DNA of 64,000 nt from Nocardia australiensis (GTDB lineage: Bacteria; Actinomycetota; Actinomycetes; Mycobacteriales; Mycobacteriaceae): positions 62,001-126,000 of the forward strand of contig NZ_JAJFZM010000004.1 in NCBI RefSeq assembly GCF_020733705.1, read 5' to 3'. Positions 41,855 through 51,050 of the stretch are shown piece by piece (position 1 is the stretch's first letter; each line of letters opens with the position of its first letter). The notes beneath the pieces were generated by a model. That model had not been told where the DNA came from, did not search any database, and saw only the letters and a program-made list of their open reading frames with translations. The position numbers and the translations under genes were made by a program.

Positions 41855-42706
41855 GTGGACGTGACATACGACGGGACGAAGCGCGAGGTTGCAACCGACA
41901 AGGGGGTGCTGCGTTATCACGAGGCAGGCACCGGGCCGCCGCTCATTCTCCTGCACGGATCGGGGATCGGAGTCAACGGCTGGCGCAACTTCCGAGGCAA
42001 TCTCGGGGTCTTCGCCGAGCACTTCCACTGCTACGTCCTCGAATTTCCCGGGTTCGGCGTGAGTGATCCGGTGGGGGGTCACCCCGTGCTGTCGGCGGGC
42101 TCGGCGGTGCTGCGGTTCATGGATGCGCTCGGCATCGAATCGGCTGCGCTGGTCGGTAATTCGATGGGCGGTGTAGTCGGCGCGAACATTGCCATGAAGC
42201 ATCCGGCGCGGGTCGAGAAACTGGTGACGATCGGCGGGATCGGGGAGGGCGTTTTCAGCCCGAGTCCGAGTGAAGGCACCCGGCTGTTGCAGGAATTCGC
42301 CGACGGCCCGAGTCGCGAGAAGCTGGTTCGCTGGCTCAATTGCATGATCCACAACCCGAAGCTGCTGACCGAGGATCTGATCGAGGAACGCTGGCAGGCG
42401 GCCGTCGATCCCGCCGCGCAACAGACGTTGAAGATGATGTACGGGTCCGAAGCGTTTGCACGGCAACAACAATTCCTCGCAACGTCGGATACTCCGCCGT
42501 ATTGGTCGACGATGCACACGATCACATGCCCGACCCTGCTCGCCTGGGGCGGCGACGATCGACAGTGCCCGCCTGATATGGCGTTGATGCCGATGCGCCT
42601 GATCCCCAACGCCGAACTCCATGTCTTCCCCAAGTGCGGGCATTGGGTGATGTTCGAGGCGAAGGCGGCCTTCGAACGTGTCACCCTGGAGTTCCTTCGC
42701 CGATAG
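41855..42706 (+). CDS. Alpha/beta hydrolase, HsaD/BphD-like C-C bond hydrolase
   Basis: 283 residues. LRYHEAGTGPPLILLHGSGI (oxyanion region), nucleophile Ser103 in LVGNSMGGVVGANIAMKHPA, acid region LLAWGGDDRQCPPD, and catalytic His in FPKCGHWVMFEAKAAFERVT. FHCYVLEFPGFGVSDPVGGH and MIHNPKLLTEDLIEERWQAA match the meta-cleavage-product hydrolase group that includes HsaD of cholesterol ring catabolism. GTG 41855 is the best start. The KstR-type box just upstream supports a sterol-catabolic role; substrate is inferred. No other hsa gene is in the window. Confidence 0.83.
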   Translation: MDVTYDGTKREVATDKGVLRYHEAGTGPPLILLHGSGIGVNGWRNFRGNLGVFAEHFHCYVLEFPGFGVSDPVGGHPVLSAGSAVLRFMDALGIESAALVGNSMGGVVGANIAMKHPARVEKLVTIGGIGEGVFSPSPSEGTRLLQEFADGPSREKLVRWLNCMIHNPKLLTEDLIEERWQAAVDPAAQQTLKMMYGSEAFARQQQFLATSDTPPYWSTMHTITCPTLLAWGGDDRQCPPDMALMPMRLIPNAELHVFPKCGHWVMFEAKAAFERVTLEFLRR

Positions 42707-42759
42707 CCCGCATACCGCCGTCGGTTCGGATCGGTGGGGCGTGAGGCAGACTGGCGCAG

Positions 42760-43275
42760 GTGAGTGACGACCCGGATCGGCACGACGACGTGCATGTCCG
42801 TACAGGCGACGGGGCTACGGTGCCGCACCTGACGGGCCCTCTGCTCGACGACCTGCTCAGTGCGCCACCCGACCCTGGGTGTCCTTTTCTCACCGTCAGT
42901 CGCGGCGACCACGACCACATCCGGGCTCGGCTGCTGCCCGACGGCGTCTATGAGCTCGAATATCGCGCGGGTTCGGGGGATGAGGTGTTCCAGGTCTATA
43001 CCCCCGACGCGGTACTGGTTCGGGATGTCATGTGGGCGTGGATCGACGGCGATCGGTGGTGGCGTGACGGAGTGGCGTGGTTTCCCGTCGACCCAGCGAT
43101 CGCGGAATTGGAGACGACCCGCCGGGAACTGGAAGGGCTGCTCGACGGCCTCACGGTAATGGATGACATCGAATCCACCATGGACCAGGCCATGGCGCGA
43201 GTCGACGAGCTCATGGCATTCGAAATTCCCGATATTCCGGACGAACCCGATGATGAGGGGCGAAGCCGGCCGTGA
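42760..43275 (+). CDS. Hypothetical acidic protein
   Basis: 171 residues from GTG 42760 (gcgcagg upstream, weak). Composition is acidic with Trp-rich centre: LLPDGVYELEYRAGSGDEVF, QVYTPDAVLVRDVMWAWIDG, RWWRDGVAWFPVDPAIAELE, then a helical tail TMDQAMARVDELMAFEIPDI. I do not recognise the family. It reads like actinobacterial DUF-type proteins that occur near hydrolases. Downstream is a convergent thioredoxin gene. Confidence 0.6.
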   Translation: MSDDPDRHDDVHVRTGDGATVPHLTGPLLDDLLSAPPDPGCPFLTVSRGDHDHIRARLLPDGVYELEYRAGSGDEVFQVYTPDAVLVRDVMWAWIDGDRWWRDGVAWFPVDPAIAELETTRRELEGLLDGLTVMDDIESTMDQAMARVDELMAFEIPDIPDEPDDEGRSRP

Positions 43276-43292
43276 CGTCGGCGCGATGTGGG

Positions 43293-43757
43293 TTACAGAC
43301 CTGGCCAGCCATAGTTATCTGATGCGGGGGCGAGCCCAGCCTGCCGCCCGGACGAGGTGAGGCTCGGCGCGTAGGACCCCGCATCCTGCTCCGGCGTCCC
43401 GGATTGTTCGGCCATTGTGCGCCGGATCTTGTCCATATCCAACCAGCGAACCTGCTGAACCACTTCTTCGAGTGCGTCAGGGGCCATGAACCCGGACCGC
43501 GAAAACACCAGCAGCCCATCGCGAAACGCCATCAGGGTCGGGAGACGGTCGACCTGCGCCAATGCGGTGAGCGCCTGCTCGGCCTCGGTGTCGACCTTGC
43601 CGTGCACGATCTCGGGATGCAGTTCTGCGGACGCCTCGTAAACCGGCGCGAATTGGCGGCACGGACCGCACCAGCCGGCCCACCAGTCGACAAGAACAAT
43701 CGGATGATCGGCGATCGTTGTGTCGAAGTTGTGCTGGGTCAATGTCATCGTGGGCAT
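43293..43757 (-). CDS. Thioredoxin-fold protein with C-terminal extension
   Basis: 154 residues from ATG 43757 (gaggaaa upstream). The active site is VLVDWWAGWCGPCRQFAPVY (WCGPC) near residue 25-40, followed by VDTEAEQALTALAQVDRLPT with the cis-Pro RLPTLMAFRDG. The Trx fold ends near residue 105, and an extra 45 residues follow (MDKIRRTMAEQSGTPEQDAG), low in structure. It should act as a disulfide reductase in the cytoplasm. No trxB gene is adjacent. Confidence 0.88.
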   Translation of the reverse strand: MPTMTLTQHNFDTTIADHPIVLVDWWAGWCGPCRQFAPVYEASAELHPEIVHGKVDTEAEQALTALAQVDRLPTLMAFRDGLLVFSRSGFMAPDALEEVVQQVRWLDMDKIRRTMAEQSGTPEQDAGSYAPSLTSSGRQAGLAPASDNYGWPGL

Positions 43758-43937
43758 GTTTTCCTCGCCATATCTCCTAGCGGCAACGTCGAATCCTCGC
43801 ATACGCCTTGCCAATAGGGAACGCCTACCGGCGGGCGGCGCGTGAATGCGTGGACTCGGCGGGGCGGGCCGTTCCGCGTATGCGACATCTTCGGCAAAAT
43901 GGCCACTATCGGTGCCGCGCGTGCGAAGGTATCCAGC

Positions 43938-46241
43938 GTGGTACGGCACGTTTCAGGGAACCTTCCGGCGGAGGTCACGAGCTTCGTCGGGCGTGGCGCG
44001 GAGGTTGCCGCGGCCAGAAGGTTGCTGGCCAGCACGCGGTTGCTGACGCTGACCGGGCCGGGGGGAGTCGGGAAGACGCGATTGAGTCGCCGGGTCGGAC
44101 AGGTGGTGCGGCGGGCTTTTCCGGACGGCGTGTGGCTGGTCGAGGTGGCGCATGTCAACGACGGGGAATTGGTGGCGTCGAGCGTGGCGCAGACGCTGGG
44201 ACTGCGCGATGACACCAACGCACGTATGGCCGGGCTCAGCGACTTTCTGGCCGATAAGAGCCTATTGCTGATTCTCGACAACTGCGAGCACCTCATCGAG
44301 ACGTGCGCCGCGCTGGCCGATCGGATCATTCCCGCCACGTCCGATGTGCGGATTCTCGCGACCAGCAGGGAGCCACTCGGTGTCTCGGGCGAGCAGGTCA
44401 TGCCCGTGGCGCCGCTGCCGGTGCCGGAACTCGATGACGATTCCGCCGTAGCCGCCGCATCCGACAGCGAGGCGCTGCGGTTGCTGATCGATCGTGCGGC
44501 GGCCGCGAACCCGGACTTCCGAGTCACCGACGCCAACCGCGCCGCGCTGGCGGCGATCTGCCGTCGGCTCGAGGGTATTCCGCTGGCGTTGGAACTCGCG
44601 GCGCTGCGGCTGCGGATGTTCACCCCGGATCAGGTCCTCACGCGCTTGGACGACGCGCTGCGATTGCTGACCACCGGGCTGCGTACCGCGCCCGAACGCC
44701 AGCAGACGTTGGAAGCCGCGATTCGGTGGAGCTACGACCTGTGTACCTCTGACGAACAGCGACTGTGGGAGCAAATGTCGGTGTTCGCCGGCGGTTTCGA
44801 TCTGGAAGCCGCCGAGGCGGTATGCCTGGTCGATCCGCCGGGTGCGTTGCTGGACGCCCTCACCGGGTTGGTGGAGAAATCGGTGCTCGGACACCGGCAC
44901 GACAGCGACGGCACCGGCCGGTACACGATGCTGGAGCCGCTGCGGCAGTTTGCCCTCGCGGGGCTGACGGCGCGCGGCGGCGAACGCGCCGTGCGCATCA
45001 GGCATCGCGACTACTACTACCGCCTCGCTCGGCGCGGTCGCACCGACTACTGGGGTGGCAAGGACGTCGATTGGTTCCGGGGTGTGACGCGCGAGCACGC
45101 GAATATGCGTGCGGCACTGCAATTCTCACTCGCCGACCCGGAGGGCGCGTATCGGGCCCTCGAGATCGCGACCGAGCTGCGACCGTTCTGGGAGCACTAC
45201 CGGTTTCTGCTGGAGGGCTACCGGTGGCTGTTGGAGGCGCTGGAGATCAACCCCGAGCATACGATCGACCGGGCGCGCGCGCTGGCCTCGGCGTCGGTCA
45301 TCGCGGCGATGCTGTCGGATACGGCGGCGGCCGATGGCTTCGCCGAGGAGTGCGTCGAGATCGCCACCGAATTGGCCGCGACCGATGTCCTGGTGGAGGC
45401 GGCGCTGTTGTCGGCGCTGCTCGCGTTCGCTGTCGGAGATTCGCGCCGAGCCATCGAAATCGCCGAGACGGCCGCGAACCGCGCCCGCGAGTGCGCCTAT
45501 TACGGCGCGGAGATGGAAAGCCTTGCGTTCGCCTATGTTTGCGCGCTGGTGCTCGACGATCCACGCGCGGGTGCGCTTGCCGAACGGTTCCTGGCGAAGA
45601 CCGCGCGGCAAGGCTCGCAGCTGCTCGGCGGGCTCGGCTATTGGGCGGTCGGCACGCATCATTGGCGCGCTGGTGAGCAGAGCGCGGCGATCGGGGATCT
45701 GCGCCGGGCGATAGAACTGTTCCGGCTTTTCGATCGATGCGTATGGATCGCATCGGGTTTCGATGGGCTCGCCTGGGCCGCTGCGGCGGATGATGATCGA
45801 GTCCGTGCGGCTCGTCTGATGGGCGCGGCGTCGACGGCCCGGCGCGGCAGCACCCAGCGGCTCGCGCATGCGATGACCCAGGCCGTCGGTGACAAAATTC
45901 TGGAACAGGTGCGCACGACCATGGGAGACAAGGAGTTTCGCGCCGCGTTCGATGCCGGTGCCGCGCTCGGCTTGGACGAGGCCGTCGACTATGCCCTCGA
46001 CACCAGGCCTCGTCCGGTCACGGAAGCGGTGAAACCTGTTGCGGCAGACACTCTTACCCGCCGTGAACGCGATGTCGCCCGACTGGTCGCCGACGGCTAC
46101 AGCAATAAGCGAATCGCGGGCGAATTGGTGATCTCGATCCGGACCGCCGAAAGCCACGTCGACCACATTCTCACCAAGCTCGGATTCACCTCCCGAACGC
46201 AGATCGCCGGATGGGTCAGCAAGAATTCGACCGGCGGCTGA
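43938..46241 (+). CDS. AfsR-like ATPase regulator with LuxR HTH
   Basis: 767 residues from GTG 43938 (gaagg 8 bases upstream); an ATG at 43899 is in frame but has no ribosome site. NPAEVTSFVGR-like start, Walker A LLTLTGPGGVGKTRLSRRVG, sensor LLILDNCEHLIETCAALADR (Walker B DN), ATSREPLGVSGEQVMPV. A TPR-like middle (400-690) follows. The C-terminal HTH is TLTRRERDVARLVADGYSNK, RIAGELVISIRTAESHVDHI, LTKLGFTSRTQ. This is a large single-protein LuxR-type (LAL/STAND) activator that needs ATP. Target unknown; transcribed toward the IclR gene. Confidence 0.85.
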   Translation: MVRHVSGNLPAEVTSFVGRGAEVAAARRLLASTRLLTLTGPGGVGKTRLSRRVGQVVRRAFPDGVWLVEVAHVNDGELVASSVAQTLGLRDDTNARMAGLSDFLADKSLLLILDNCEHLIETCAALADRIIPATSDVRILATSREPLGVSGEQVMPVAPLPVPELDDDSAVAAASDSEALRLLIDRAAAANPDFRVTDANRAALAAICRRLEGIPLALELAALRLRMFTPDQVLTRLDDALRLLTTGLRTAPERQQTLEAAIRWSYDLCTSDEQRLWEQMSVFAGGFDLEAAEAVCLVDPPGALLDALTGLVEKSVLGHRHDSDGTGRYTMLEPLRQFALAGLTARGGERAVRIRHRDYYYRLARRGRTDYWGGKDVDWFRGVTREHANMRAALQFSLADPEGAYRALEIATELRPFWEHYRFLLEGYRWLLEALEINPEHTIDRARALASASVIAAMLSDTAAADGFAEECVEIATELAATDVLVEAALLSALLAFAVGDSRRAIEIAETAANRARECAYYGAEMESLAFAYVCALVLDDPRAGALAERFLAKTARQGSQLLGGLGYWAVGTHHWRAGEQSAAIGDLRRAIELFRLFDRCVWIASGFDGLAWAAAADDDRVRAARLMGAASTARRGSTQRLAHAMTQAVGDKILEQVRTTMGDKEFRAAFDAGAALGLDEAVDYALDTRPRPVTEAVKPVAADTLTRRERDVARLVADGYSNKRIAGELVISIRTAESHVDHILTKLGFTSRTQIAGWVSKNSTGG

Positions 46242-46280
46242 ACGACATGCTGTGCGTCCGGCCCGTGCCTGGGCCGTGCC

Positions 46281-47150
46281 CTATCGGTCGGTCACCGACG
46301 CGGTCAAAGCTTGGGCAGCGGCGAGAGTGGCCGAGATGTATTCGTCGCGTTCGGCTTTCGTTGTGGTAGCGCGCAGCGGACCGAGTTGGACCTCGTAGGC
46401 GGGGATGCCCGCCGCGTCGAAAACGGGAGCGGCGAGATAGCTGAGGGGGAGAGCGTCGTCGGAGTCCAAGTCGGATTTGGTGTAGGGGCGGGCGGTCAGG
46501 GTCGCCAACTGGCGCAGCACCCGCGTGCGCAGGTGTGGTTGCAGCAGTTCGGATCCGACGGCGGTCAGTAGATCGGCGAGTAGGTCGACCAGGCTCGCGT
46601 CGTCACCACGGGGGCGGAAGAGGGCGACGCCACGGTCGCGGACCAGGGCAAGCAAGGTGCTGGCGGTGCGGCGATCGGATTCGGGAGCGGCGGCGATCCA
46701 GGTGTTCTGTTCCGCGGCCACACGCCATGGCATAACACTGGCGCCTGCGGGGAATTGCAGCGGAATGCGATGCCCGACAGGGATTCCGGGCACAACCCGT
46801 TCGGAGCCGTGGCGGACGTCGAGGACGGTGAGCCGATCGGGTTCGATGCGGCTGAGCGTCGCGCCGCACCCGGTGCGGGTCGCGAGTGCGGCGAGGACAT
46901 CGCCGACGCCATGGGGGAGTGCGGACGTGCCCAGACCTGCCAGTGCCGGTCCGATGACGTAGCCGCGATTCGAATCGCGCACGACCCAACCCGCCGAATC
47001 CAGTTCGGCCAGAATCGCGGTCGCGGTCGCGCGGGCGATATCGAGCCGCTCGGCGATGCCGGCGACGCTGATCGGATCCGATGCGTCCGTGAGCAGCGCG
47101 ACGATGTCGATGACGCGTCGGGTCGGTGGCGAAGGCGACCGGTCCGGCAT
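46281..47150 (-). CDS. IclR-family regulator
   Basis: 289 residues: winged HTH TRRVIDIVALLTDASDPISV, AGIAERLDIARATATAILAE, LDSAGWVVRD, then an effector domain with VGHRIPLQFPAGASVMPWRV. Divergent from an SDR/reductase pair, with a 101-base gap that contains the operator pair 47189-47226. It should repress or activate that operon in response to an unknown acid. It is not closely similar to the two later IclR proteins (49455, 55420). Confidence 0.8.
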   Translation of the reverse strand: MPDRSPSPPTRRVIDIVALLTDASDPISVAGIAERLDIARATATAILAELDSAGWVVRDSNRGYVIGPALAGLGTSALPHGVGDVLAALATRTGCGATLSRIEPDRLTVLDVRHGSERVVPGIPVGHRIPLQFPAGASVMPWRVAAEQNTWIAAAPESDRRTASTLLALVRDRGVALFRPRGDDASLVDLLADLLTAVGSELLQPHLRTRVLRQLATLTARPYTKSDLDSDDALPLSYLAAPVFDAAGIPAYEVQLGPLRATTTKAERDEYISATLAAAQALTASVTDR

Positions 47151-47188
47151 GGCGAACCCCTTGTTCGGCGTGAATGAACGGCTTACGA

Positions 47189-47226
47189 TGTCGAATATTA
47201 GTACACAGCGTGTCGAATATTCGACA
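47189..47226. promoter_or_regulatory. Tandem operators for the divergent IclR/SDR pair
   Basis: A perfect 16-base palindrome TGTCGAATATTCGACA (47211-47226) is preceded by the same first half, TGTCGAATATTA, at 47189. The two copies start 22 bases apart, about two helical turns, so two dimers could bind on one face. The sites lie between the IclR start (47150) and the SDR start (47252). Confidence 0.7.
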
Positions 47227-47251
47227 ATACGGGTGAGGGACGGAGCGCGGG

Positions 47252-48043
47252 ATGATTCTGGATCGGTTCCGAATCGACGGGCAGGTGGCCATCGTCACCG
47301 GTGCGGGCCGAGGTTTGGGGGCGGCGATCGCCGTCGCCTTCGCGGAGGCCGGGGCCGATGTGGTGATTGCCGCGCGCACCAAGAGTCAGCTGGACGAGGT
47401 CGCTGAGAAGGTGACCGCCGTCGGGCGGCAGGCGCACGTGGTGCCCGCGGACCTGAGCGATATCGATGAAACGGCCGCACTCGCCGCAACCGCCGTCGAA
47501 CGGTTCGGGCGGCTGGATATTGTGGTCAACAATGTGGGCGGGGCCATGCCGTGCACGCTGCTGGACACCACGCCGGAAGCACTGGTCGAGGCATTCAATT
47601 TCAATGTCACAAACGCGCACGCCCTGGTGCGCGCCGCGGTACCGCGAATTCTCGAAACCTCCGGTGGTGGTTCGATTCTCAACATCACCTCGACCATGGG
47701 CCGGTTGCCGGGCCGCGCGTTCGCGGCCTACGGCACCGCCAAAGCGGCACTCGCGCACTACACCAGGCTGGCCGCGCTCGACCTGAATCCGCGCATCCGG
47801 GTGAATGCCATCGCGCCCGGCTCGATCCTCACCTCGTCGCTGGAAATCGTGGCGGGCAATGACGCGATGCGCGCCGAACTGGAATCGAAGACGCCATTGC
47901 ACACCATCGGCGACCCCGAGGATATTGCGGCTGCCGCGCTGTATCTGGTCTCCCCTGCGGGCAAATACGTAACCGGCAAGATACTCGAACCCGACGGCGG
48001 CCTGATCTCCCCGAACCTCGCCCTCCCGATCCAGGATCTGTGA
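47252..48043 (+). CDS. SDR-family oxidoreductase
   Basis: 263-residue classical SDR. Cofactor site [20 protein letters not shown] (GxxxGxG), [20 protein letters not shown], Ser in [15 protein letters not shown], catalytic YxxxK in [20 protein letters not shown], and the PG strand [14 protein letters not shown]. It should act on a hydroxyl/keto substrate with NAD(P)H. The next gene starts one base after its stop (TGAcATG), so they form an operon under the divergent IclR protein. Confidence 0.88.
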   Translation: MILDRFRIDGQVAIVTGAGRGLGAAIAVAFAEAGADVVIAARTKSQLDEVAEKVTAVGRQAHVVPADLSDIDETAALAATAVERFGRLDIVVNNVGGAMPCTLLDTTPEALVEAFNFNVTNAHALVRAAVPRILETSGGGSILNITSTMGRLPGRAFAAYGTAKAALAHYTRLAALDLNPRIRVNAIAPGSILTSSLEIVAGNDAMRAELESKTPLHTIGDPEDIAAAALYLVSPAGKYVTGKILEPDGGLISPNLALPIQDL

Positions 48044-48044
48044 C

Positions 48045-49127
48045 ATGACATATTCAGTAGTGCAATGGGGTACCGGCAATGTCGGCAAGCACGCGCTGGC
48101 GGGCATCATCGCCAATCCCGACCTGGAACTGGCGGGCGTATGGGTGTCTGGCCCGGCGAAGGATGGGATCGACGCGGGAACCCTTGCCGGACTAGAGCAT
48201 TCGGTCGGGGTGACCGCCACGACGGACGTCGACGCGATCCTCGCCGCGAAGCCGGACTGCGTCGTCTATTGCTCCATGACCGATAACCGCTTGTTCGAGG
48301 CCGTGCAGGACCTCAGCAAGATTTTGGCCGCCGGGATCAATGTTGTCGCCTGCGCGCCGGTGTTCTTCCAATACCCCTACGGTGTGCTGCCGGACGAGTT
48401 GTTGAAGCCGGTGCAAGATGCTGCCGCCCAAGGGAATTCATCACTATGGGTGAACGGCATCGACCCCGGATTCGCCAACGATCTGTTGCCGCTGGCTCTC
48501 GCCGGAACCTGCCTGAGCATCGAACAGCTACGGTGCATCGAGATCGTCGACTACGCGAGTTACGACAATCGTGAGGTCATGTTCGACATCATGGGGTTCG
48601 GCAGGCCGCTCGAAGACATTCCGTTGCTGCTACAGCCCGGCGTGCTTTCGCTGGCCTGGGGTGGCACGGTGCGTCAACTCGCGGCGGGTATCGGCGTCAC
48701 CCTGGACTCCGTCACCGAGACCTACGAACGCGTTCCGGCACCTGATTCCTTCGACATCGCGACCGGCCATATCGCCGAAGGTACCGCTGCCGCACTACGT
48801 TTCGAAGTCCGAGGGATGGTCGGCGACAAAGCGGTCACCGTCCTGGAGCACGTCACCCGTTTGCGTTCCGACCTCTGCCCGGACTGGCCGCAACCCGCCC
48901 ACCACGAGGGCTCCTACCGCGTCGAGATCACCGGCGACCCCAGCTACGCCCTCGACCTGGTCACCTCGAGCCCACACGGCGACCACAACCACGCCACCCT
49001 CCTCGCCACCGCCATGCGCATCGTCAACGCCATCCCCGCCGTAGTGGCGGCACAACCGGGAATCCTCACTGCCCTCGACCTCCCGCTGATCACCACACCG
49101 GCCGCGCGCTCCGCTGAAACCAGTTGA
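48045..49127 (+). CDS. DapB-like NAD(P)-dependent reductase/dehydrogenase
   Basis: 360 residues. N-terminal Rossmann fold TYSVVQWGTGNVGKHALAGI (GxGxxG), with LAGVWVSGPAKDGIDAGTLA as the phosphate/ribose strand, and VVYCSMTDNRLFEAVQDLSK. The C-terminal half (IDPGFANDLLPLALAGTCLS, IEIVDYASYDNREVMFDIMG) is the pattern of mycobacterial 'dihydrodipicolinate-reductase-like' proteins of unknown substrate, some linked to amine or steroid metabolism. It is operonic with the SDR. True lysine biosynthesis is unlikely because the DapB catalytic His-Lys region is not seen. Confidence 0.78.
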   Translation: MTYSVVQWGTGNVGKHALAGIIANPDLELAGVWVSGPAKDGIDAGTLAGLEHSVGVTATTDVDAILAAKPDCVVYCSMTDNRLFEAVQDLSKILAAGINVVACAPVFFQYPYGVLPDELLKPVQDAAAQGNSSLWVNGIDPGFANDLLPLALAGTCLSIEQLRCIEIVDYASYDNREVMFDIMGFGRPLEDIPLLLQPGVLSLAWGGTVRQLAAGIGVTLDSVTETYERVPAPDSFDIATGHIAEGTAAALRFEVRGMVGDKAVTVLEHVTRLRSDLCPDWPQPAHHEGSYRVEITGDPSYALDLVTSSPHGDHNHATLLATAMRIVNAIPAVVAAQPGILTALDLPLITTPAARSAETS

Positions 49128-49130
49128 CCC

Positions 49131-49210
49131 GATGCCGCAGCCGAGGAAGCCGAGCACATCGGTGTAGAAACGGAAAGCGGCATCGAGGTCGGGGACCGGT
49201 AGCACCGCGT
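49131..49210 (-). pseudogene. N-terminal fragment of a VOC/glyoxalase-like protein
   Basis: About 25 codons on the minus strand read AVLPVPDLDAAFRFYTDVLG, the first strand-helix of a VOC-fold module (xLPVxDxxxAxxFYxxxLGF). The frame then runs into the end of the upstream gene. Nothing else of the protein is present, so it is a relic. The rest of 49128-49454 is empty. Confidence 0.55.
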
Positions 49211-49454
49211 GCCCTCGACGAGTAAGTCTGAACTGTGGCTCGCCCGACGGCGGGCCACAGTCGGTTGGTCGTTGTTTGATGCGGGATTGTTTGTGCGCGC
49301 ATGAAGGTAAGCGAGGGGCTCGGGGGGGCTGTCAATAACGGATTCCGGCTACCGAGAAGATCCGTAGCGATCTCCGTAGTCTCCGGGATTCCCTCTGGCC
49401 GCTACGGCGGCAATGTGATTGGAGATATATCGAGCTACACACTGGAGGTCGGCC

Positions 49455-50297
49455 ATGACGGTCGAGGTGATGACCTACCGCGAGCCCGGGCAATTGTGGG
49501 CAGGGACGGGACCGGCGGATACCAGGACCACGCAACCGCCGGTGTCCATGATCGAGCGAATGACCCTCATTCTGGATGCCTTCGACAGTTCGACCCCGGT
49601 GCTGACGCTGCTCGGTCTGGCCGAACGCACCGGGCTGCCGCGCTCGACGGTGCATCGCATCCTGGATCAGATGATCCGATTGCGCTGGCTCGCGCACGCG
49701 CCAGGTGGTTATCGCCTCGGTATGCGCCCGTTCGAATTGGGCGGGCTCGCCGCCGACCACAACGAGGTCCGTGACGTGGTGAGTCCACTGCTGCACGATT
49801 TGTGTCAGCGCACCGGCTTGGCCGGGCACCTGGGAGTTCTCGATGGGCGGGAGGTGCTCTACCTGGACAAGGCTGGTGGCCGCCTCACCGCGCAAATCCC
49901 AACCCGCCTCGGCGGTCGCATGCCCGCACACAGCACGGCCGTCGGCAAGGCGCTGCTCGCCACGCTCGAACCGAGCGTTGTCGAAACATCCTTTCGTGCC
50001 AGGCTGCCGCGGCTGACCGCGCGAACGATCGGTGACAGACCCGAATTGCATCGCGAGCTCGCCCGTATCCGGCACCGCCGGGGCGTCGCGGTCGATAACG
50101 AGGAATCCGCCAATGGCGTTGCGTGCGTCGCGGTTCCCATTCGTGGACGTGGCGCCGCCGTCGGCGCGCTTTCGCTGTCCGGTCGAATCGGCGGCGAGCG
50201 GCCGAACTTGGACACCGCCCGCTTGGCCAGGGTGCTCGTCGAAGTCGCCCACGAGTCCGCGCGCACCCTGTTCCCTCGTCATGCCCGCTGGCGTTGA
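49455..50297 (+). CDS. IclR-family regulator, paralogue A
   Basis: 280 residues from ATG 49455 (ggagg at 49443). HTH: MIERMTLILDAFDSSTPVLT, LLGLAERTGLPRSTVHRILD, QMIRLRWLAHAPGGYRLGMR. Effector domain: RMPAHSTAVGKALLATLEPS and CVAVPIRGRGAAVGALSLSG, ending RHARWR. It is almost the same as the gene at 55420, equal in length. It follows the VOC fragment, and its original neighbours may have been disrupted by the IS element that starts 49 bases downstream. Confidence 0.83.
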   Translation: MTVEVMTYREPGQLWAGTGPADTRTTQPPVSMIERMTLILDAFDSSTPVLTLLGLAERTGLPRSTVHRILDQMIRLRWLAHAPGGYRLGMRPFELGGLAADHNEVRDVVSPLLHDLCQRTGLAGHLGVLDGREVLYLDKAGGRLTAQIPTRLGGRMPAHSTAVGKALLATLEPSVVETSFRARLPRLTARTIGDRPELHRELARIRHRRGVAVDNEESANGVACVAVPIRGRGAAVGALSLSGRIGGERPNLDTARLARVLVEVAHESARTLFPRHARWR

Positions 50298-50390
50298 CTC
50301 GATCGGTGCCGTGGGATCGGTCCTCCGGGTGGGTATATGCCTAGAGGGTGTCCTGTAATTCGTTGTGGTGGTTGGTATTAGCTGTATGTC

Positions 50391-51049
50391 GTGGTAGGTC
50401 GGGGTGAGTTGACTGATCGGGCATGGGCCCGAATCCAACCGTTCGACGCTAGCGTGATCACCGGCAGGTGATCAACGCGATCCTGTGGAAACTACGGACC
50501 GGAGCACCCTGGCGTGACCTGCCCGAGCGGTACGGTCCGTGGAAAACCGCGCACGAGCGGTTGCGGTTATGGACCGCCGATGACACCTGGCAACGTCTGC
50601 TGGATCAGGTGATCGTCAAAGACGACTCGATCGGCGAGGTCGAGTGGGTCATCAGTGTCGATTCCAGCGTGGTCCGGGCTCATCAGCACGCTGCTGGCGC
50701 CCGGAAAAAGGGGGCGGTGCACCCGGAATCGAAGCCCTCGCGATCGACGGGGAAGGACTCGGACGCTCCCGGGGCGGGTTGAGCAGCAAGATCCACCTCG
50801 CCGTCGATGGACGCGGGCTACCGATGCGGATCGTGTTGACCGCTGGCCAGGCCGGAGACAACCCGCAGCTGACAGTATTACTCGACGGTATCCAGGTAGC
50901 CCGGATCGGCCGGGGCCGCGCCCGCACCGGACCCGAGGGCAGTCATCGCAGACAGAGCATTCCGCGGATTGGCCACCCGGTACGCCAAACGCGTCGCCTA
51001 CTTCCACGCCGAACTCACCATCGCCGCCATCATCCTCTGGCTCCGATGA
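50391..51049 (+). pseudogene. IS5-family transposase, deleted and frameshifted
   Basis: GTG 50391 gives VVGRGELTDRAWARIQP, then a deletion near 50445. A second frame reads INAILWKLRTGAPWRDLPER, YGPWKTAHERLRLWTADDTW, VEWVISVDSSVVRAHQHAAG (first Asp). A shift near 50720 yields GLGRSRGGLSSKIHLAVDGR, GLPMRIVLTAGQAGDNPQLT. After another gap VIADRAFRGLATRYAKRVAY and AAIILWLR remain in a third frame. The middle with the other catalytic residues is lost. Inactive. Confidence 0.8.
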
Positions 51050-51050
51050 C

